Shown piece by piece: positions 33,775 to 46,318 of a stretch of 64,000 bases of DNA. The stretch is from Vesta saturnalis (Eukaryota; Arthropoda; Insecta; Coleoptera; Lampyridae): contig JARFJB010000928.1 in the NCBI GenBank assembly GCA_036346205.1, positions 1,611,001 through 1,675,000 on the forward strand. Direction: 5' to 3'. The notes under the pieces were generated by a model, which searched no databases, was not told where the DNA came from, and saw nothing but the letters and a program-made list of their open reading frames with translations. The first letter of the stretch is position 1. Each line of letters begins with the position of its first letter. The position numbers and the translations under genes are program-made.

Positions 33775-34107
33775 TCAGTCCACTAAATATATAGAAGGAA
33801 TGATCGATTGTTTTGTAAGTAATGAATCAGCGTACTCGTTCGCATGTTTTGGTAACAATAAATATACCAAACGCTCGTTACTATACACATTTGTTTTACG
33901 CAAGCTACATTTGTCTAGTTTTTGTACGATGGATATAACATCACTTTTTCTTTGTTCCGGTATCAATCTAGGGGTTTTCAAAATCTCCCAAGAATTGATG
34001 TTTGCATGTTTTTTGACTTTTGCTAACGCTCTACTATACACATTGTAATTTTTTTTAGTTTCTACAAATTCCACATAAGCGTTCGCTATATAGGCAAGTA
34101 TTTTACA
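33775..34107 (-). CDS. unidentified ORF, possible exon or element fragment
   Basis: An open frame of about 105 codons runs leftward from an in-frame TAA near 34125 to a TAG just after LVD at 33775. It has no good ATG; the first part reads KILAYIANAYVEFVETKKNY. ATATAG at about 34091-34096 could be a splice acceptor. The peptide is basic and hydrophilic (SRALAKVKKHANINSWEILK, VYSNERLVYLLLPKHANEYA) and has no domain I recognise. The composition looks protein-like rather than repeat-like. It may be an exon of a host gene, an endogenous element fragment, or chance. A + frame at 33800-34048 is its shadow. Confidence 0.3.
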   Translation of the reverse strand, partial: CKILAYIANAYVEFVETKKNYNVYSRALAKVKKHANINSWEILKTPRLIPEQRKSDVISIVQKLDKCSLRKTNVYSNERLVYLLLPKHANEYADSLLTKQSIIPSIYLVD

Positions 34108-36022
34108 CAGGACAAAAGATTATAACACAAAATACAAAGTAACGTCAGACACCGTCATGGCTCATCGCATAAATATCATCAAAAATAACCTTAAATTTTA
34201 AATTATTCCGAAATTAAAAAACTTCACAATACTAAATTTATTTGTTTTTTTTAATTACTGTATTTTCGTTGCTTTAATAAAATATTTAGAGTAAAAACTT
34301 TGGTTTCAAACACATAATATTGAGTATATTTTGTTTTAGAAGGTAATTTGGTTTTCTGATTTTAGTACTTTAATCCACATAATAGAAGTACTCAAAAGTG
34401 TAATTTAAAATTTAAATCTAGTTCAGATAATTAAGTAAAGGTGAAAGAAAATCATTATTTTGCTTAATAATGTAGAAAATGTTCATTTAGATACCTAATC
34501 CGAGAGAAAAAAGAAGCAAAAGAAAATCCTGAATGAGTTGTACGTTTTACAGTTTGTAAAAAAAATTGTAAATATGCAAATCGGTTACAAGTAATGCTGC
34601 CATTAAAAATTTGTTTTATAGCTTAACTGCTTTAGCTTTTGAGAAGCTTGTAAATACATTATTGCAAAGAACATTTACGCTACGGAATTTCTAATTGCAT
34701 TTGTTCGCAAGGGTTCATTAAAATATTTTCTTCGGAAATTTAGAATTTTTGAATTGAATGTGCCACTTTAATTGAAACTGCGAACTATTTTGGTTGAACT
34801 GAAAGTTATGCAAATTATCAAACAGAAAAACAAACTTTCAATATCCGCTTAGCACAACCTTCTTTGTAATTTTATAAAAGATTGGGTAATCTTACACTTG
34901 TGAAATTCTATGGAAATATTCAATTTTCTTAAAAAGGTATTATTCGGTAGTATCCCAATCGATTTTAATTTAAACCCATAATAATAGCATTAATCGTAGT
35001 GTGCATGCTAATTACGAGGTTGTGTAATCACTTCTAAACTTCGGTGCATTAGTGTGCATCTTCCGTTTTGGTGAGTCGGGCATTATGTTTTTCTTTGTAT
35101 TTGCATATTCCTATTTTTCTTAATATAACGTCAATGGCCCAATAAGTACGCAAAGCTCATACATATATTCATGCGAATCCTGCAACTTATTTTTGTACCT
35201 GTATTAGAATCGTTCCAATGGCAACTCGCAGTTGCGTGCTGATGCGTTTCCGATGATAGCATATCAAAGAAGCATACATTTGAACAAACTTGGATTTATA
35301 TAAAACTCATAATATTTTATGAAGGTTGCCAACGAAACGTACCACTTTCGACACTTCACGTATAGCTCACTTTCTTATATAACTAATAAATAAAAAAGTT
35401 ATTTTTAGATTCTCAAAATGTGTTTTTGTACATATTTTTTGTATTATGCTTTTTAGAGTTATGTCATTGTTCTTTTATTTTGTTTTGTTATTATTTAAAC
35501 TCTATATTTCTTTTTAATCCAATAATATGCAAATAGTCAAGTTACTTTCTGACTTACAAATCAATGTTGTAGGCGTTAACGCCATTAGATCGGACAAAAA
35601 AAAAACACATACAGAGGAATAAATGCTCCGTACTATATCAATATATTGACGTGTTGATTTAATAAGAAGTAATGTCGTTGGTAATTGACTTACTTACCAA
35701 GAATTGATATTTAATAATGAGGACACCGGCATAACATTTTATATTGTTACATTTGGTTAATAAACACACAAAATGAGATTTAACAAAGAAATACGATTTA
35801 GGTATAAGTTAATTTCACAAAAGCGTTGTACCACAGGCATAAGAAACCCTTAATTAGCCAAAAAAGCATAAATTTACTTTTTAACCTACGCTAGACCAAA
35901 GGATTAAAAGCACTCAAAGGAAACTAAATCTGATACGCATCACTTCACAAATTTCTCTTGAACATGTAGTCGATAGACACCATACTCACGAAAATCGATG
36001 TATTCCACTACTTAAACTTATC
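34108..36022. other. AT-rich intergenic DNA, nothing recognised
   Basis: No frame with family resemblance, no microsatellite and no repeat with a visible partner. Confidence 0.45.
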
Positions 36023-36759
36023 ACCGGGTGGCCAACTAAGAACGACCGTCAGCCATATCTCCGGAATGGATTATAGCACAAGTTCGGTAACAAAAGTGGC
36101 CTCGAGAAACGCCTGGAAATTATTTTCAGAATTGTAGGTCCACCGCCAGAGGGCGTATTTGACAGTTAAAATTTTAAAAAGCAAAATTTTTCAAAATTTA
36201 CTCAATTAAGGGGCATATTAAATATTATAATCAGATTCCTCGACAAATTCTGCATATTTTTTATTTGACAAGTTTTAGTCTATCTCTTCAAATAAGGGGT
36301 GGGGGAGAGTGGGAAACTTGTAACGAAAAAACGCCTTTAATTCAGGTTCTGCTTGACCGATCTTAATAAACTTGATGTTGTTTGAAAGAGCTTTTGTTAA
36401 ACAATAGAAAATTTGTAAATTTGAAGCAATCTGATTAATAACATAAATGCTAGGGGGCGCTGTTTAATATTTTTTTAATATTGTGTTTTCTCTTTACAAT
36501 TTTAAATGGAAGCATAAAAATTTAAGTAGGTCTTTAAAAAGTAGACTAAATTAGTAATAAAACAGTGAAAACCGCAAGTCGATATCTTTTTCCTATTTTT
36601 AACTGTCAAATACGCGCTCTAGCGGTGGACCTACAATTCTGAAAATAATTTACAGGAGTTTCTCGAGGTCACTTTTGTCATAAAAATTTTTTTCCCGAAC
36701 CTGTGCTATAATCCATTCCTGAGATATGGCCGACGGCCGTTCTTAGTTGGCCACCCGGT
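36023..36759. mobile_element. 737-bp MITE with ~150-bp terminal inverted repeats
   Basis: The left end ACCGGGTGGCCAACTAAGAA continues through ATGGATTATAGCACAAGTTC, GCCTCGAGAAACGCCTGGAA and TGTAGGTCCACCGCCAGAGG to TTTGACAGTTAAAA. The right end (about 36590-36759) is the reverse complement with scattered changes. The centre (36190-36580) is AT-rich with no coding frame. Length, structure and lack of a gene fit a miniature inverted-repeat element. The flanks (TTATC | ... | ACATT) show no clear target duplication, so the superfamily is not assigned. Confidence 0.9.
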
Positions 36760-39700
36760 ACATTCTGTTCCAATTAATTCACTCTGAAGATTGTCAATAA
36801 TAAAGTCATAAAACACTTGCTTAAGTGTCGGTTTTTCTGTTAGAATGTGGTTTGAGCATTCATTCACGTACCTCCTATTAGTTTTCGTTTAAAGCAATTT
36901 GCCAAAAAAGGATTTACTTTAATAATTTACTTAATCTACAATTGTTTTTGTATTCATAAATATGAAGATTACCTTTTCCTTATCCTTAATTCATTCACAT
37001 CCCATTCTTCCTCTCGCCTTCACTGTTCGCCTATCGGATTGTAAGTATAAAATTAAAAAAAGAAATGGCTGTGCTTTCTAGACCAAAACATACCGGACGG
37101 AAAATCCTGCCCCGTTTGGATGTCCGGTAATCCAGGGCCAAAGTGGCCTCGTTTATCTAAAGTACTCACTTTCGAATGCATTAGTATAACATCAGCGGTA
37201 TCAGGTCTAATATCAATACTGTTCACCAACATCTTGAATAATTGCAACCTGACATTTCGTTTTATCTAAAACTCAAATATCTTCTGTAAACTCCGATTCA
37301 CCCAACCTGCAATTTCCCCAACACAACCTTCACTCTAACTTTCGACACAAAGGAATAGTATGTGCATAACTCACAGGCAGTGTTACGGGCATGACACTCA
37401 CTAGAACATTAGCCCGTAAAGATAAAGTGCATGGTACCGACATACCTCAACGGTATCGACGTAGTTCTTACTCATTAGTCCAAAAGAGCACTTGGCACAA
37501 ATCAGCAAAGTCAAAATCACCAAAAAATATGTCACTCAGGCGCCACCTGTTAAATAGATTTATAGTGGGAAAAACGTCATGAACTAAATCTTAAAATGAT
37601 GGCTTAACAGGAAACCACAATGTTCACTCGAATGGGAAACACTCACCTTTACCTGAAATTCTACGTCAATAATGCTTACGCAAAGCAATCTTCTTTTAAA
37701 ATTACGAAAAATAATACGCAAAATTAATTACATACTTTCGGTATAAACTTCCATGCAAAATTATTTACTCAAATCACAAAAATAAAATAATAACTGATCA
37801 ACATGGTAATTAATTGTTCAATTTAAAATGAACATTCGTCACAACAAGAGTAAAGAAAACGCCATCGAATATTTAAAACTTTCATATCCTAATTAAACGT
37901 CATCTAATATTCATTAAAACAAATAAATAAATCTAACTTTACATATCTGAATGGCTTAAGTTTGGTAACTATAGAATTCGTCGAAATAAACTGAATGTGC
38001 TTTTAATTTGGTGTAGGTAAACAATTCCAAAAATTTTTACTGCAAGTTACGATATTATGAATCAAAAACCAGCATAAAAGGTATATAAAAGACAACCACA
38101 ATCAATGACACGTTCTCCCGACTGCGGGGCGTAAACAAAGGTAATTTGTCAAAAATCAAACCTTACACCTAAAAAAAAAATTCTGCGTCACATATTCAAC
38201 AGCGGTCGCTGACTTTATTACCACAAGGAAAGCTTTCTGAATGTCAAAACGTTAGAACTATAATGACCGAATTTCTACTGCAACGTTATAACAGCAAGAA
38301 AATAACGTTATCCGCAATTTCAATTGTTCTGGGCCAAATCCCATCACTATCATCTGACATCCTTTTATTATAAATCGTCACACAATTTACCAAAATCCTG
38401 ACTGTGCACATTCTTTTGAATAACCTTATATGTAAATATCAAAACACATAATAATTTGGCACGTTAACTTCTACCAAATAATAGCACGTGATACTTTCTT
38501 ATTTCTCCTAAAAATTACGCAATAATGTCTATAATCTCGATAAATCCACATACGTAACAACAATAAAAATCATATAGATCTGTAATATTACATAAATGCG
38601 ATAAAAGTGTACTACGCTACCCTTTCGGGGTCTTAATCTGGTCAAATGTAATACGCTAACACTAATGTTCGGATGTCAAACGTAATGCCTCACTTCTTCG
38701 TTACATTTACTTTAATTATTACCACTAATTAATACTTCTTACTTTTCCCTTTTCTAGCTCAGTCGGAATTTTGTACTTACAAAATTGGGATCGGGGTTCG
38801 TTATTCAGGCTCTCAACACGTTGAACAAATAGATTACAAAGGTTCATATACATATAACTTTATTTCCTATTTATTACACTTCTATATTGTATGGTTATTT
38901 AATTTTCAACTAAGATATAGATACAGGTAAATATACTGAACTGTGATCCCGGCTCTCGAGTGTCCAATATAACGGTTAACTCCCTCTTTGTTATCTTTAA
39001 GTAGACATCCTTCGTCCAGGTACTAATGGTTAGGTGGCCCTCTGGAGTTTCTGTAATTTAACATTAATAGAAGGTTTGGGGTTTTGACTTTTAGTTTACG
39101 TCCTTTAACGGTTTTAATTTATACTGGTTAAATGTCGAAATAAATAAATAAATTTTACCTAAATACGTCCCTGTATAAAATACAGAAGCAGGTAGCAAGA
39201 TAACGCGGTATAAACACGTGCGCGATAAGACACTGACTTCAACGCTCTGCCTTTAAAGAAATAATCAATATTTTAAAGCGGTCGGTTACAGGTGTAAAGT
39301 TTTATACCTGCTTTTCTTATGAAAATAAACTCATTCACGTTTACATTCAATGTTTGCCCTTTTTAAATAAATGAAAGCTTTTCGTTTATTTAAGTAGCTG
39401 GTGTACGGTGGCGGCGTATTATTTGTTTACTTTTACGAGATTAATTTTAGTATACCGGTTTTTATTTAAACAAAATAAAAATTAAAAGCTTTTTGTTATG
39501 TTGGCCGTTTTTAAAATATAAAACCTTCGTTTTCTATTTTAAAGTAAATTCTTTCGCGTCTAACTTACGTTTTTATGGTGGAGACGGTGGTGGTTTGTTT
39601 TACTTTACGGTGGTTATTTAATACTGACGGACACGACTCGTGTTTACGGTTACGTTTCTATATTACTGGATTAACGGTGTTTACGAGGTGTTCCGCTTAA

Positions 39701-39780
39701 TCTTCCGGCGAGGTTTTAATTACAGGTGTCTGGCGGTCGCTGGTACGTTTGTCGAGGTGTATTGTGTGGTGGTGTTTGTG
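36760..39780. other. intergenic DNA with one unidentified frame
   Basis: A minus-strand frame at 37053-37247 has a peptide of plausible composition (KVSTLDKRGHFGPGLPDIQT) but no family I recognise. From about 38760 the composition shifts: 39580-40430 is richer in G and CG dinucleotides than its surroundings. No transposon domain, LTR pair or tRNA cloverleaf was convincing. Confidence 0.4.
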
Positions 39781-40034
39781 TAGGTGTGTATAGGTGGATC
39801 TCCTTTGTTAGAAATCTGGGCAAACCACCCGTTAAACTAAACAATAGGATCTCGGTCGGTCAAATGGAATGTCGGGCTACTACCCTTCAAACTCCACAGT
39901 GTAGGTGTGTATAGGTGGATCTCCTTTGTTAGAAATCTGGGCAAACCACCCGTTAAACTAAACAATAGGATCTCGGTCGGTCAAATGGAATGTCGGGCTA
40001 CTACCCTTCAAACTCCACAGTGTAGGTGTGTATG
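39781..40034. repeat. perfect 121-bp tandem duplication plus 12-bp third start
   Basis: 39781-39901 and 39902-40022 are identical. Each starts TAGGTGTGTATAGGTGGATC and ends TTCAAACTCCACAGTG. A third copy starts (TAGGTGTGTAT) at 40023 and stops. Identity over the full unit implies a very recent duplication, ongoing minisatellite homogenisation or an assembly artefact. The adjacent 40037-40085 holds a second small duplication around GTAACAGAAGAGT(G/A)CGTC. Confidence 0.95.
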
Positions 40035-43000
40035 TGTCGTAACAGAAGAGTGCGTCTGGTAACAGAAGAGTACGTCGGGCTTACAACCCTGCATATCCCG
40101 GTCACCAGGTATCTCAACTTACGTACTTTCAACGTTAGATCTCTGCAACTCTAACCTTTTGACTTCGGTGATGCTATCAGGTCGCGGAGTCGCGATCTCT
40201 ACTCGGACGACGGTTACAGGCGGACGGTTTACAACAGGTAGCAGTCGGCGCGAACGCGAATATATCTCTATATATCTATTACGACTATCCACAACTATTA
40301 CGACTATTACGACTATTACGACTCTCCTCTTCCAGCAGCGCGTGCCGCGTTTTTATAAAGAATTCGCGAGGGTGGTTACGAGACTTTGGTGGTGAGATTC
40401 CGTAAGCCCGTATTGGTGGAAGATGCTCTGACGTATACAAACTTTTAAACGTTTTTGGGATTTACGTCTGGAGGGAGGATGCATGATTAATTATTGTGCA
40501 ATTTTATGCAACGTTATGAAATCTGTTTAACTTTTACTAGAACTTCTACGAATTTTTATGATGCTTTGCACCTGTGCATTTAGCGCGTCACGTTATCTTA
40601 CTAAATTCTGTGAATCAGTACTGGTATTTTACTTAGCAAATAATTAATCATGATAGGAAAATTTTTATAAAGGACGGCGTCTTGCTAATAAACTTCGGGA
40701 ACTAATTAAAAATAATAAAAAATAGGGATATCCGACGGCGTCCCTTTACAAAAGTTTCTACCAAAAATTCAAAGATGCCGACGCCGGTTAAATATGGGTT
40801 AAGAAGAAGATTTTTTCTGAACAGCACTAGGTTAAATTGGAAATTTCCGACTTCACTTATTGAACTTGGAGCTCCTCGATAAAACGGTAAACGATAAACA
40901 AGTTTGTTAGTTATGTAACTATAATCGATAACCGCATAAAAGCGAACTGCTGACATAGGACTGATGCCGCGCAATCCTAACAAAATTGAGGAAACGCGTC
41001 TTCAACATTTAACGATAATGATGATGGGACGCCAAAAAAAAGAAACAAGAAACTGTCAGTTTAGAGAATGCGTGAAACATACGATAACACTACCAACTAC
41101 TGTAAAATGAGTCATATACGTTCTCAACAATGTCTACAAAGCTACACAAGCGGGCTTAGTCACTATTCCATATGATCGACTTTATCTAAACAACTTAATT
41201 GATGTAATTCCGAACGGTAATTATGATGTCAGAACGCAACAGAACGTGAAAATGACTGTGATTAAATTTAGCAAATTAAAAGGTCTACGTATTTATACAT
41301 CCGTACTACATAATTGAAATTTCTGCACAATTTCTTCATTAAAAAAGTTCTTTTCCGCTATAATCTTAAAATAATAAAATTCACCAATGTACTGAATTAA
41401 TTCCTACATAACAAAGAAACAAACAAACTCAATTGCTCTGATGATTTTCGCGCAGTGTGACAGCATCTCATTTGGAGAACAAACAATCCGGCGTGATTTG
41501 GTTCAAAAATTTTGGTCCTAAATTTTACTGTTACATCTGTAGGTCTCCCAATACTTTTATGGCTTCTTCGATTACCTTAGTTAGAAGGCTGATTACCTTT
41601 TGTTTCAGTTTCGTTCTTACGATATCTCAGTCCCTAATTTTAATTGAAAGTCGTTTATAGGTCACGGTACTTATAATATGTACCCACAAGATGGGTTTTC
41701 ACCATTCACGTGTTTAGAAACTTATAAATTTGGCTAGAAGGTAGCGTATGAGACCAAGTCCTGAAGCCTCAGATAACCCTGTCACTGTTAAAAATTGGAT
41801 TCCGAGAGATTGTAAATCCGATTTTATTGTTGTACTCCTTTCGACTGTTTTAATCATAATTAGGCTTTGATACGAACTAAAGGATATATACTAGAGGTCC
41901 CCGCGTCCTGCAGTTTAACGATATACTTATAAAAAAAGATAGCGTTGAATCATTTCTTATTTTTGAAATTTGCGACAAAAGGCAAAATTACCCGTATACT
42001 ACCACCAAAAAGTCGCTAACGACACATTTATGTCCCCTATCATACCCCAACGAGTCTGCTAGAATAGCTATCAGCGTGTTAACTGTAATTTCATTATGGC
42101 AACTACGGACACCTCGTCCCTGTAGACTAACTATACCGTAAGTTTGATTTTTTGTTTTATATTTAATACGTGGAAATGTTGGTCAAAATCAAAGTAATCC
42201 TAAATTTTCAAAATTTTCTTTGGCGAATTATCAAGCTCATATTTTGTAAGAATTCAACCTTGTAATTATTTGAGTTTATTTACATAGACCGCCTGGGTTT
42301 CTCCTTCCCATGTATATTTACATGTACCTTAATTTAATAGGTACTCAATTTGTATTTTCGTGCGAAATGCAGTTTAGATAGATATTGTATTTTTAAATGC
42401 ACAAATCTATACATCATGCAGCTTTTTATGTACTATGTTGTTTTATTGTTTATTAGACATATTTGAGTTGAGTAATTTTAGTTCAAATATTTATGATAAA
42501 TTCATTCCATTGAAACTAAATACAGTACGGACATTAATGTTTTCAATTTTATTAGGTAAAATTGCACATCGTTTTGGAATCATTCACTTGCGCCTATCAT
42601 AATGGGGTTGTTTAGTCAATCTTTACGTTGCACTTTTTATTAGATAACTAAGTGGTACTCATCAAACAGTTCTAAAGTTGAAAATTTAAAACTCTTCCGT
42701 TAGCTTATCGGTGAAGTATAGTGCTTTAATTGTTGCATATTCGAGCTACCGCCTAATCCGACCAAGACATCATTTTGTCCCATGCCCGCGATGAGCTGTG
42801 TATTACACTGTAATTATGCCCAGTTATGTTCATTTATTGCACTTATTACTCTTTAGTGTGCGTAGTAGTGGTAAAATCAAATTCTTAAAATCTACCCGAA
42901 GTGAATTTAAGTACAGTAATGCAGTTTTTAACACAAATTATTAGTAAAAAGTACGGAAATAAGAGTAGTTAAACTTTTTTGTGACAATGCAAATATGTAT

Positions 43001-43401
43001 GGATATTGACATTTCTTTTTCCTACAATTTTATAGTACCGGTAATCTTTCATACTTTCCTTTAGCTAAAAAGTAGAACGTAACAATTCATTTTTTATTTT
43101 AGTGTCCCAGAAATTGGTTATTTGAACAGTTGTCAAAGTCTTATTTGATATTACTTAAATAAGTAAATAATACCTACAAAAAGAACAGAGTGGGTGTAAT
43201 TTACGTTCTTTCAGGTTGCACAAAAAGATATAAAACAAATGTAAATGTAAAAATAATCGGATAATCCACTTTCCACCTTGGGAAGGGGCACACAATGATG
43301 GAAGCCAATAGCGTTCATGCCACTTTAGAAAAATGTTGTATACCGCCCATTAATTTTCCAGCCGACTATGTTTATTATTAAGCACATAATTAAAGAATGT
43401 A

Positions 43402-43405
<4 letters not shown>
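40035..43405. other. intergenic DNA, nothing firmly recognised
   Basis: ACGACTATT triplets form a short array at 40280-40325. Open frames at 40159-40395 (+), 40702-40983 (-) and 41457-41660 (+) have no recognised family. The 93-codon minus frame at 40702-40983 is non-repetitive but unidentified. Confidence 0.4.

Positions 43406-43459
<54 letters not shown>
43406..43459. repeat. (TA)n microsatellite
   Basis: About 27 TA units in otherwise unique DNA. Unlike most others here, no element end was recognised beside it. Confidence 0.97.
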
Positions 43460-43461
<2 letters not shown>

Positions 43462-44488
43462 TCCATTGTATGGAAATTTATAAATAAATTCCGCTTACTG
43501 AGGGAACTGTCGTTTATTTGCTAGTCCTGTTGCTTCCCTTGTTCAAGCTTTACAGGGGTTTCTCTCTAAAGAAGTGATAATTTACCTTTTTCTTTCTTTA
43601 AAGCTTGTGGCGCCTGTTTTTTGTCTGTTCTCCCGTCTTTCTGTCTAAAATTTTTGTTCTTGCTTTCTAACTAATCTAACCATATATTTACTCTTTATCA
43701 ACTCTTCAAAACACCCACGCTATCCAAGTGATCTGTGGTCTAGGACCGTTTGACTGAGTTACAAGTCGAGTTAACTTCTTACAATTTTATGTGACGTGGT
43801 ATGTTAGACACGTGACACCCCGTACTGTGTACAGTCTCTGTGCGTTCCATACCAATTTTCCGCAATAGCTTTGGTACTTTATTTACGTGTATAATCATGT
43901 CGCTACTACATCAGTATTAGCTCCATATAATGGAAGATGAAATAATTTTTATTGTAATAAACGAAAACTAGGCATTAAACACATTATAATTACCCGTTAA
44001 CTATTTTGCAGTCGTGATTCTTTCTTCTTTTGTGAATTACGTGTTTTCCCTAGTTTATCTTCCTGCTTATTGTTAGTATTGTTTAACTCGCATTACAACT
44101 TAAAAATATATAGTTTTACAAATTAAATACATAAACCATACAAAGAGAGTTTAAAATTATCATAACAATCCTGAGAACGCTCATCTTTCATGAACCGGAC
44201 TTTGTGATAAATACCTATAAATATGTATTTATCACATTGGCTTTACATATTGCTGATGATGTTCAGGACAATAAATAGGTGGCTACACAGAAAGCTTGCA
44301 ATAACAGTATTATCTACCTAACCCATTCCTAATTTGCTGTGCCTAAAATTAGAAATATCATTTTATCCACTTATTTCATATAGATCTGTTTTCACTGAAC
44401 GAATAATGTCCTAACTTCTGAAATGCTTTTCACATACCACATCGTTTTCAGTTAAAGGTCTGTCATCTTGTGGTATTTTCCGCTGCAA
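43460..44488. other. intergenic DNA with a small perfect hairpin
   Basis: TGTGATAAATAC (44203-44214) and GTATTTATCACA (44225-44236) form a perfect 12-bp stem with a 10-base loop. Otherwise no recognised feature. Confidence 0.5.
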
Positions 44489-44749
44489 CTATGATAATTT
44501 TTCTTTTGATATTTTGAACACGGATAGTTTCTCGTGGCAACTTTCATAACCCGCGTTGCAAAAGGGACACAACATGTTCGTCCCATTTTTACCAGCCGAA
44601 ATTAAAAACTTGCGACTTCCGAGTGTAAACTTCAAACTGCAGCAGGATAGAGGTGAACTCTCGGCAGTCGGCAGTCCAATTATGATGTCTTTGTCTAACG
44701 CCGGTCTCGCGGTAAAGCTGCCGCTGTGAAAGCCTACAGAGAGCCGCAT
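44489..44749 (-). CDS. unidentified 86-codon ORF
   Basis: ATG at 44749 begins MRLSVGFHSGSFTARPALDK and ends at TAG 44489. Codon use is more GC-rich and CpG-rich than nearly all of the surrounding DNA. The end contains a CPFCNAGYESCH stretch that could be part of a metal-binding motif. I do not recognise a family. It could be a 5' exon of a host gene or a fragment of an element; the composition shift is the main reason to list it. Confidence 0.3.
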   Translation of the reverse strand: MRLSVGFHSGSFTARPALDKDIIIGLPTAESSPLSCCSLKFTLGSRKFLISAGKNGTNMLCPFCNAGYESCHEKLSVFKISKEKLS

Positions 44750-46101
44750 CGTTCTACTTTCCTATCCTATATCGTGCTTTGAGTATGGGTAACTAAGTGG
44801 GGGATATACAAGAATGATACGTATCACGTGCACCTTCCCGGACGTACTAGTACTGATTTGAATACAGTGGGGTAGTGATAAAACTATTGCATAGCAATTT
44901 TTTTGTGTGCTCAAAAACGATCTACACTTAATGTAACATTTCCTGTGTAATGACATTTAGAACGTATTGTGACGGTAAATTTGAAACTGTTTGCAGTTTG
45001 GGACTAAACTCTCATATTTTCGCTGGACATAAACAATTATTTTTACAGACACTATACACGAAAAATTAATAAATAATTTTGCACCGAAAGTATGCTAAAT
45101 ACCACACGATAGACCCTATTTCTAAAGCAGCGAAACAGTTCGGTATCGCAAGAGATTAAACTCTAGGCCGTGGTATAAGAGGTTGAAGTCCGTTTTCACC
45201 GCCTAGATTAACGAACAATCCAGTGCGACTAACAATCCATTTTCAAATTACTAGACGACTCATAAGGGGTCGCGAGATTAATCCCGTAAACAAGTGTATT
45301 CTGGTGATGACCAGTTTCCGTCACTGAATTAGATAATTAAGTAGACATTAGCGAATTATGAAATAGACTTTCGCGATTTGAAGATTTAATTACAAATACT
45401 TAACTTTTTTGAGTTTTTAAACTGTGTATTTTAAGACAAATTTATACGTTTCGATAAGTATAGTAATCACCGTCATTAGTACTGAAAAATTAAACAATTT
45501 TATTCAATTCTCTAGCGGTCAAAGGCTAACAATGTAATACCCCTCACTCAGAAAGTAAATTTAATAGGATCTAATTATTTCATAATCTTGGTGTGAAAAG
45601 CTTTAACTTAAAAATGGGAAAAGCATTCCACGACTAAAAACTTAAGCTACCAATTAAATATCTAGGAAAATCGTAACAAATTTAACATAAAAATAATTTT
45701 AGGTTACTACTTGGTCTGTAATTGCTCAGATACAGTGATGACAGAATTTGTGCTTTTAGTTTTAACTGTACATGTTAATTCCTTCCGATGTTATGGTGAT
45801 TAAACATTTCATTGCTAAGGCATTTACTTCATGGTTTAAAAAAAACTAGACACCCCAAAAGTTAGAATTAAAATTAGGATGCACCATTGTGTCTTTTTTT
45901 AAATTACAAGATTTATTTTTGTCAGTTAAGTTATTTGTATGTTTATGTGTCAATAGCTTCTTGTTTGTTCTAAACGAACATAATTCGGGGATTGCCTTGA
46001 TAAAATTCCTACGTTATCAAATAAAATGCGATGATTTAAATTATTTATACCACGTTCAATCACCGCAAATTCCTCTGGTTAACTCAATCTGCAAAATCTT
46101 T
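44750..46101. other. intergenic DNA, nothing firmly recognised
   Basis: Near 45455-45495 the sequence (AATTTATACGTTTCG followed by a CGTCATTA motif) resembles 63755-63800. This may be the 3' tail of a dispersed retroelement. Confidence 0.35.
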
Positions 46102-46318
46102 TTTAAGTCTAGTATCAAAGCAAGTTTTGTGGTTCCAAAGTACACTTTTGCACAAGAACGAGACAACTTGAACACTTACAACAAATAACATTTTTCACTC
46201 GAATGCGGACTTAAAACAAATAAACATAAATAACATTCTCCAAAAAGCAAACATACGTCTTTAAGTCTAGTATCAAGACTATTTTTGTGGTTCCATAGTA
46301 TACTGTTGCACATGAAAG
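46102..46318. repeat. diverged ~58-bp direct repeat pair, 158 bp apart
   Basis: TTTAAGTCTAGTATCAA, then TTTTGTGGTTCCA.AGTA.AC and TTGCACA.GAA are shared by 46102-46160 and 46260-46318. The flanking ACAAATAA(A/C)AT motifs are also alike, suggesting a diverged two-unit tandem array of about 158 bp. Confidence 0.7.

Noticed and set aside
38755..38805. TAGCTCAGTCGG followed by GGGGTTCGTTATTC, suggestive of tRNA A and B boxes
   Set aside because: The B box departs from consensus and no cloverleaf can be drawn; the match is probably chance.
41895..42140. Two similar ~35-bp segments (GTCC(C)CGCGTCCTGCAG and CCTCGTCCCTGTAG)
   Set aside because: Similarity is too short and weak to call a repeat.
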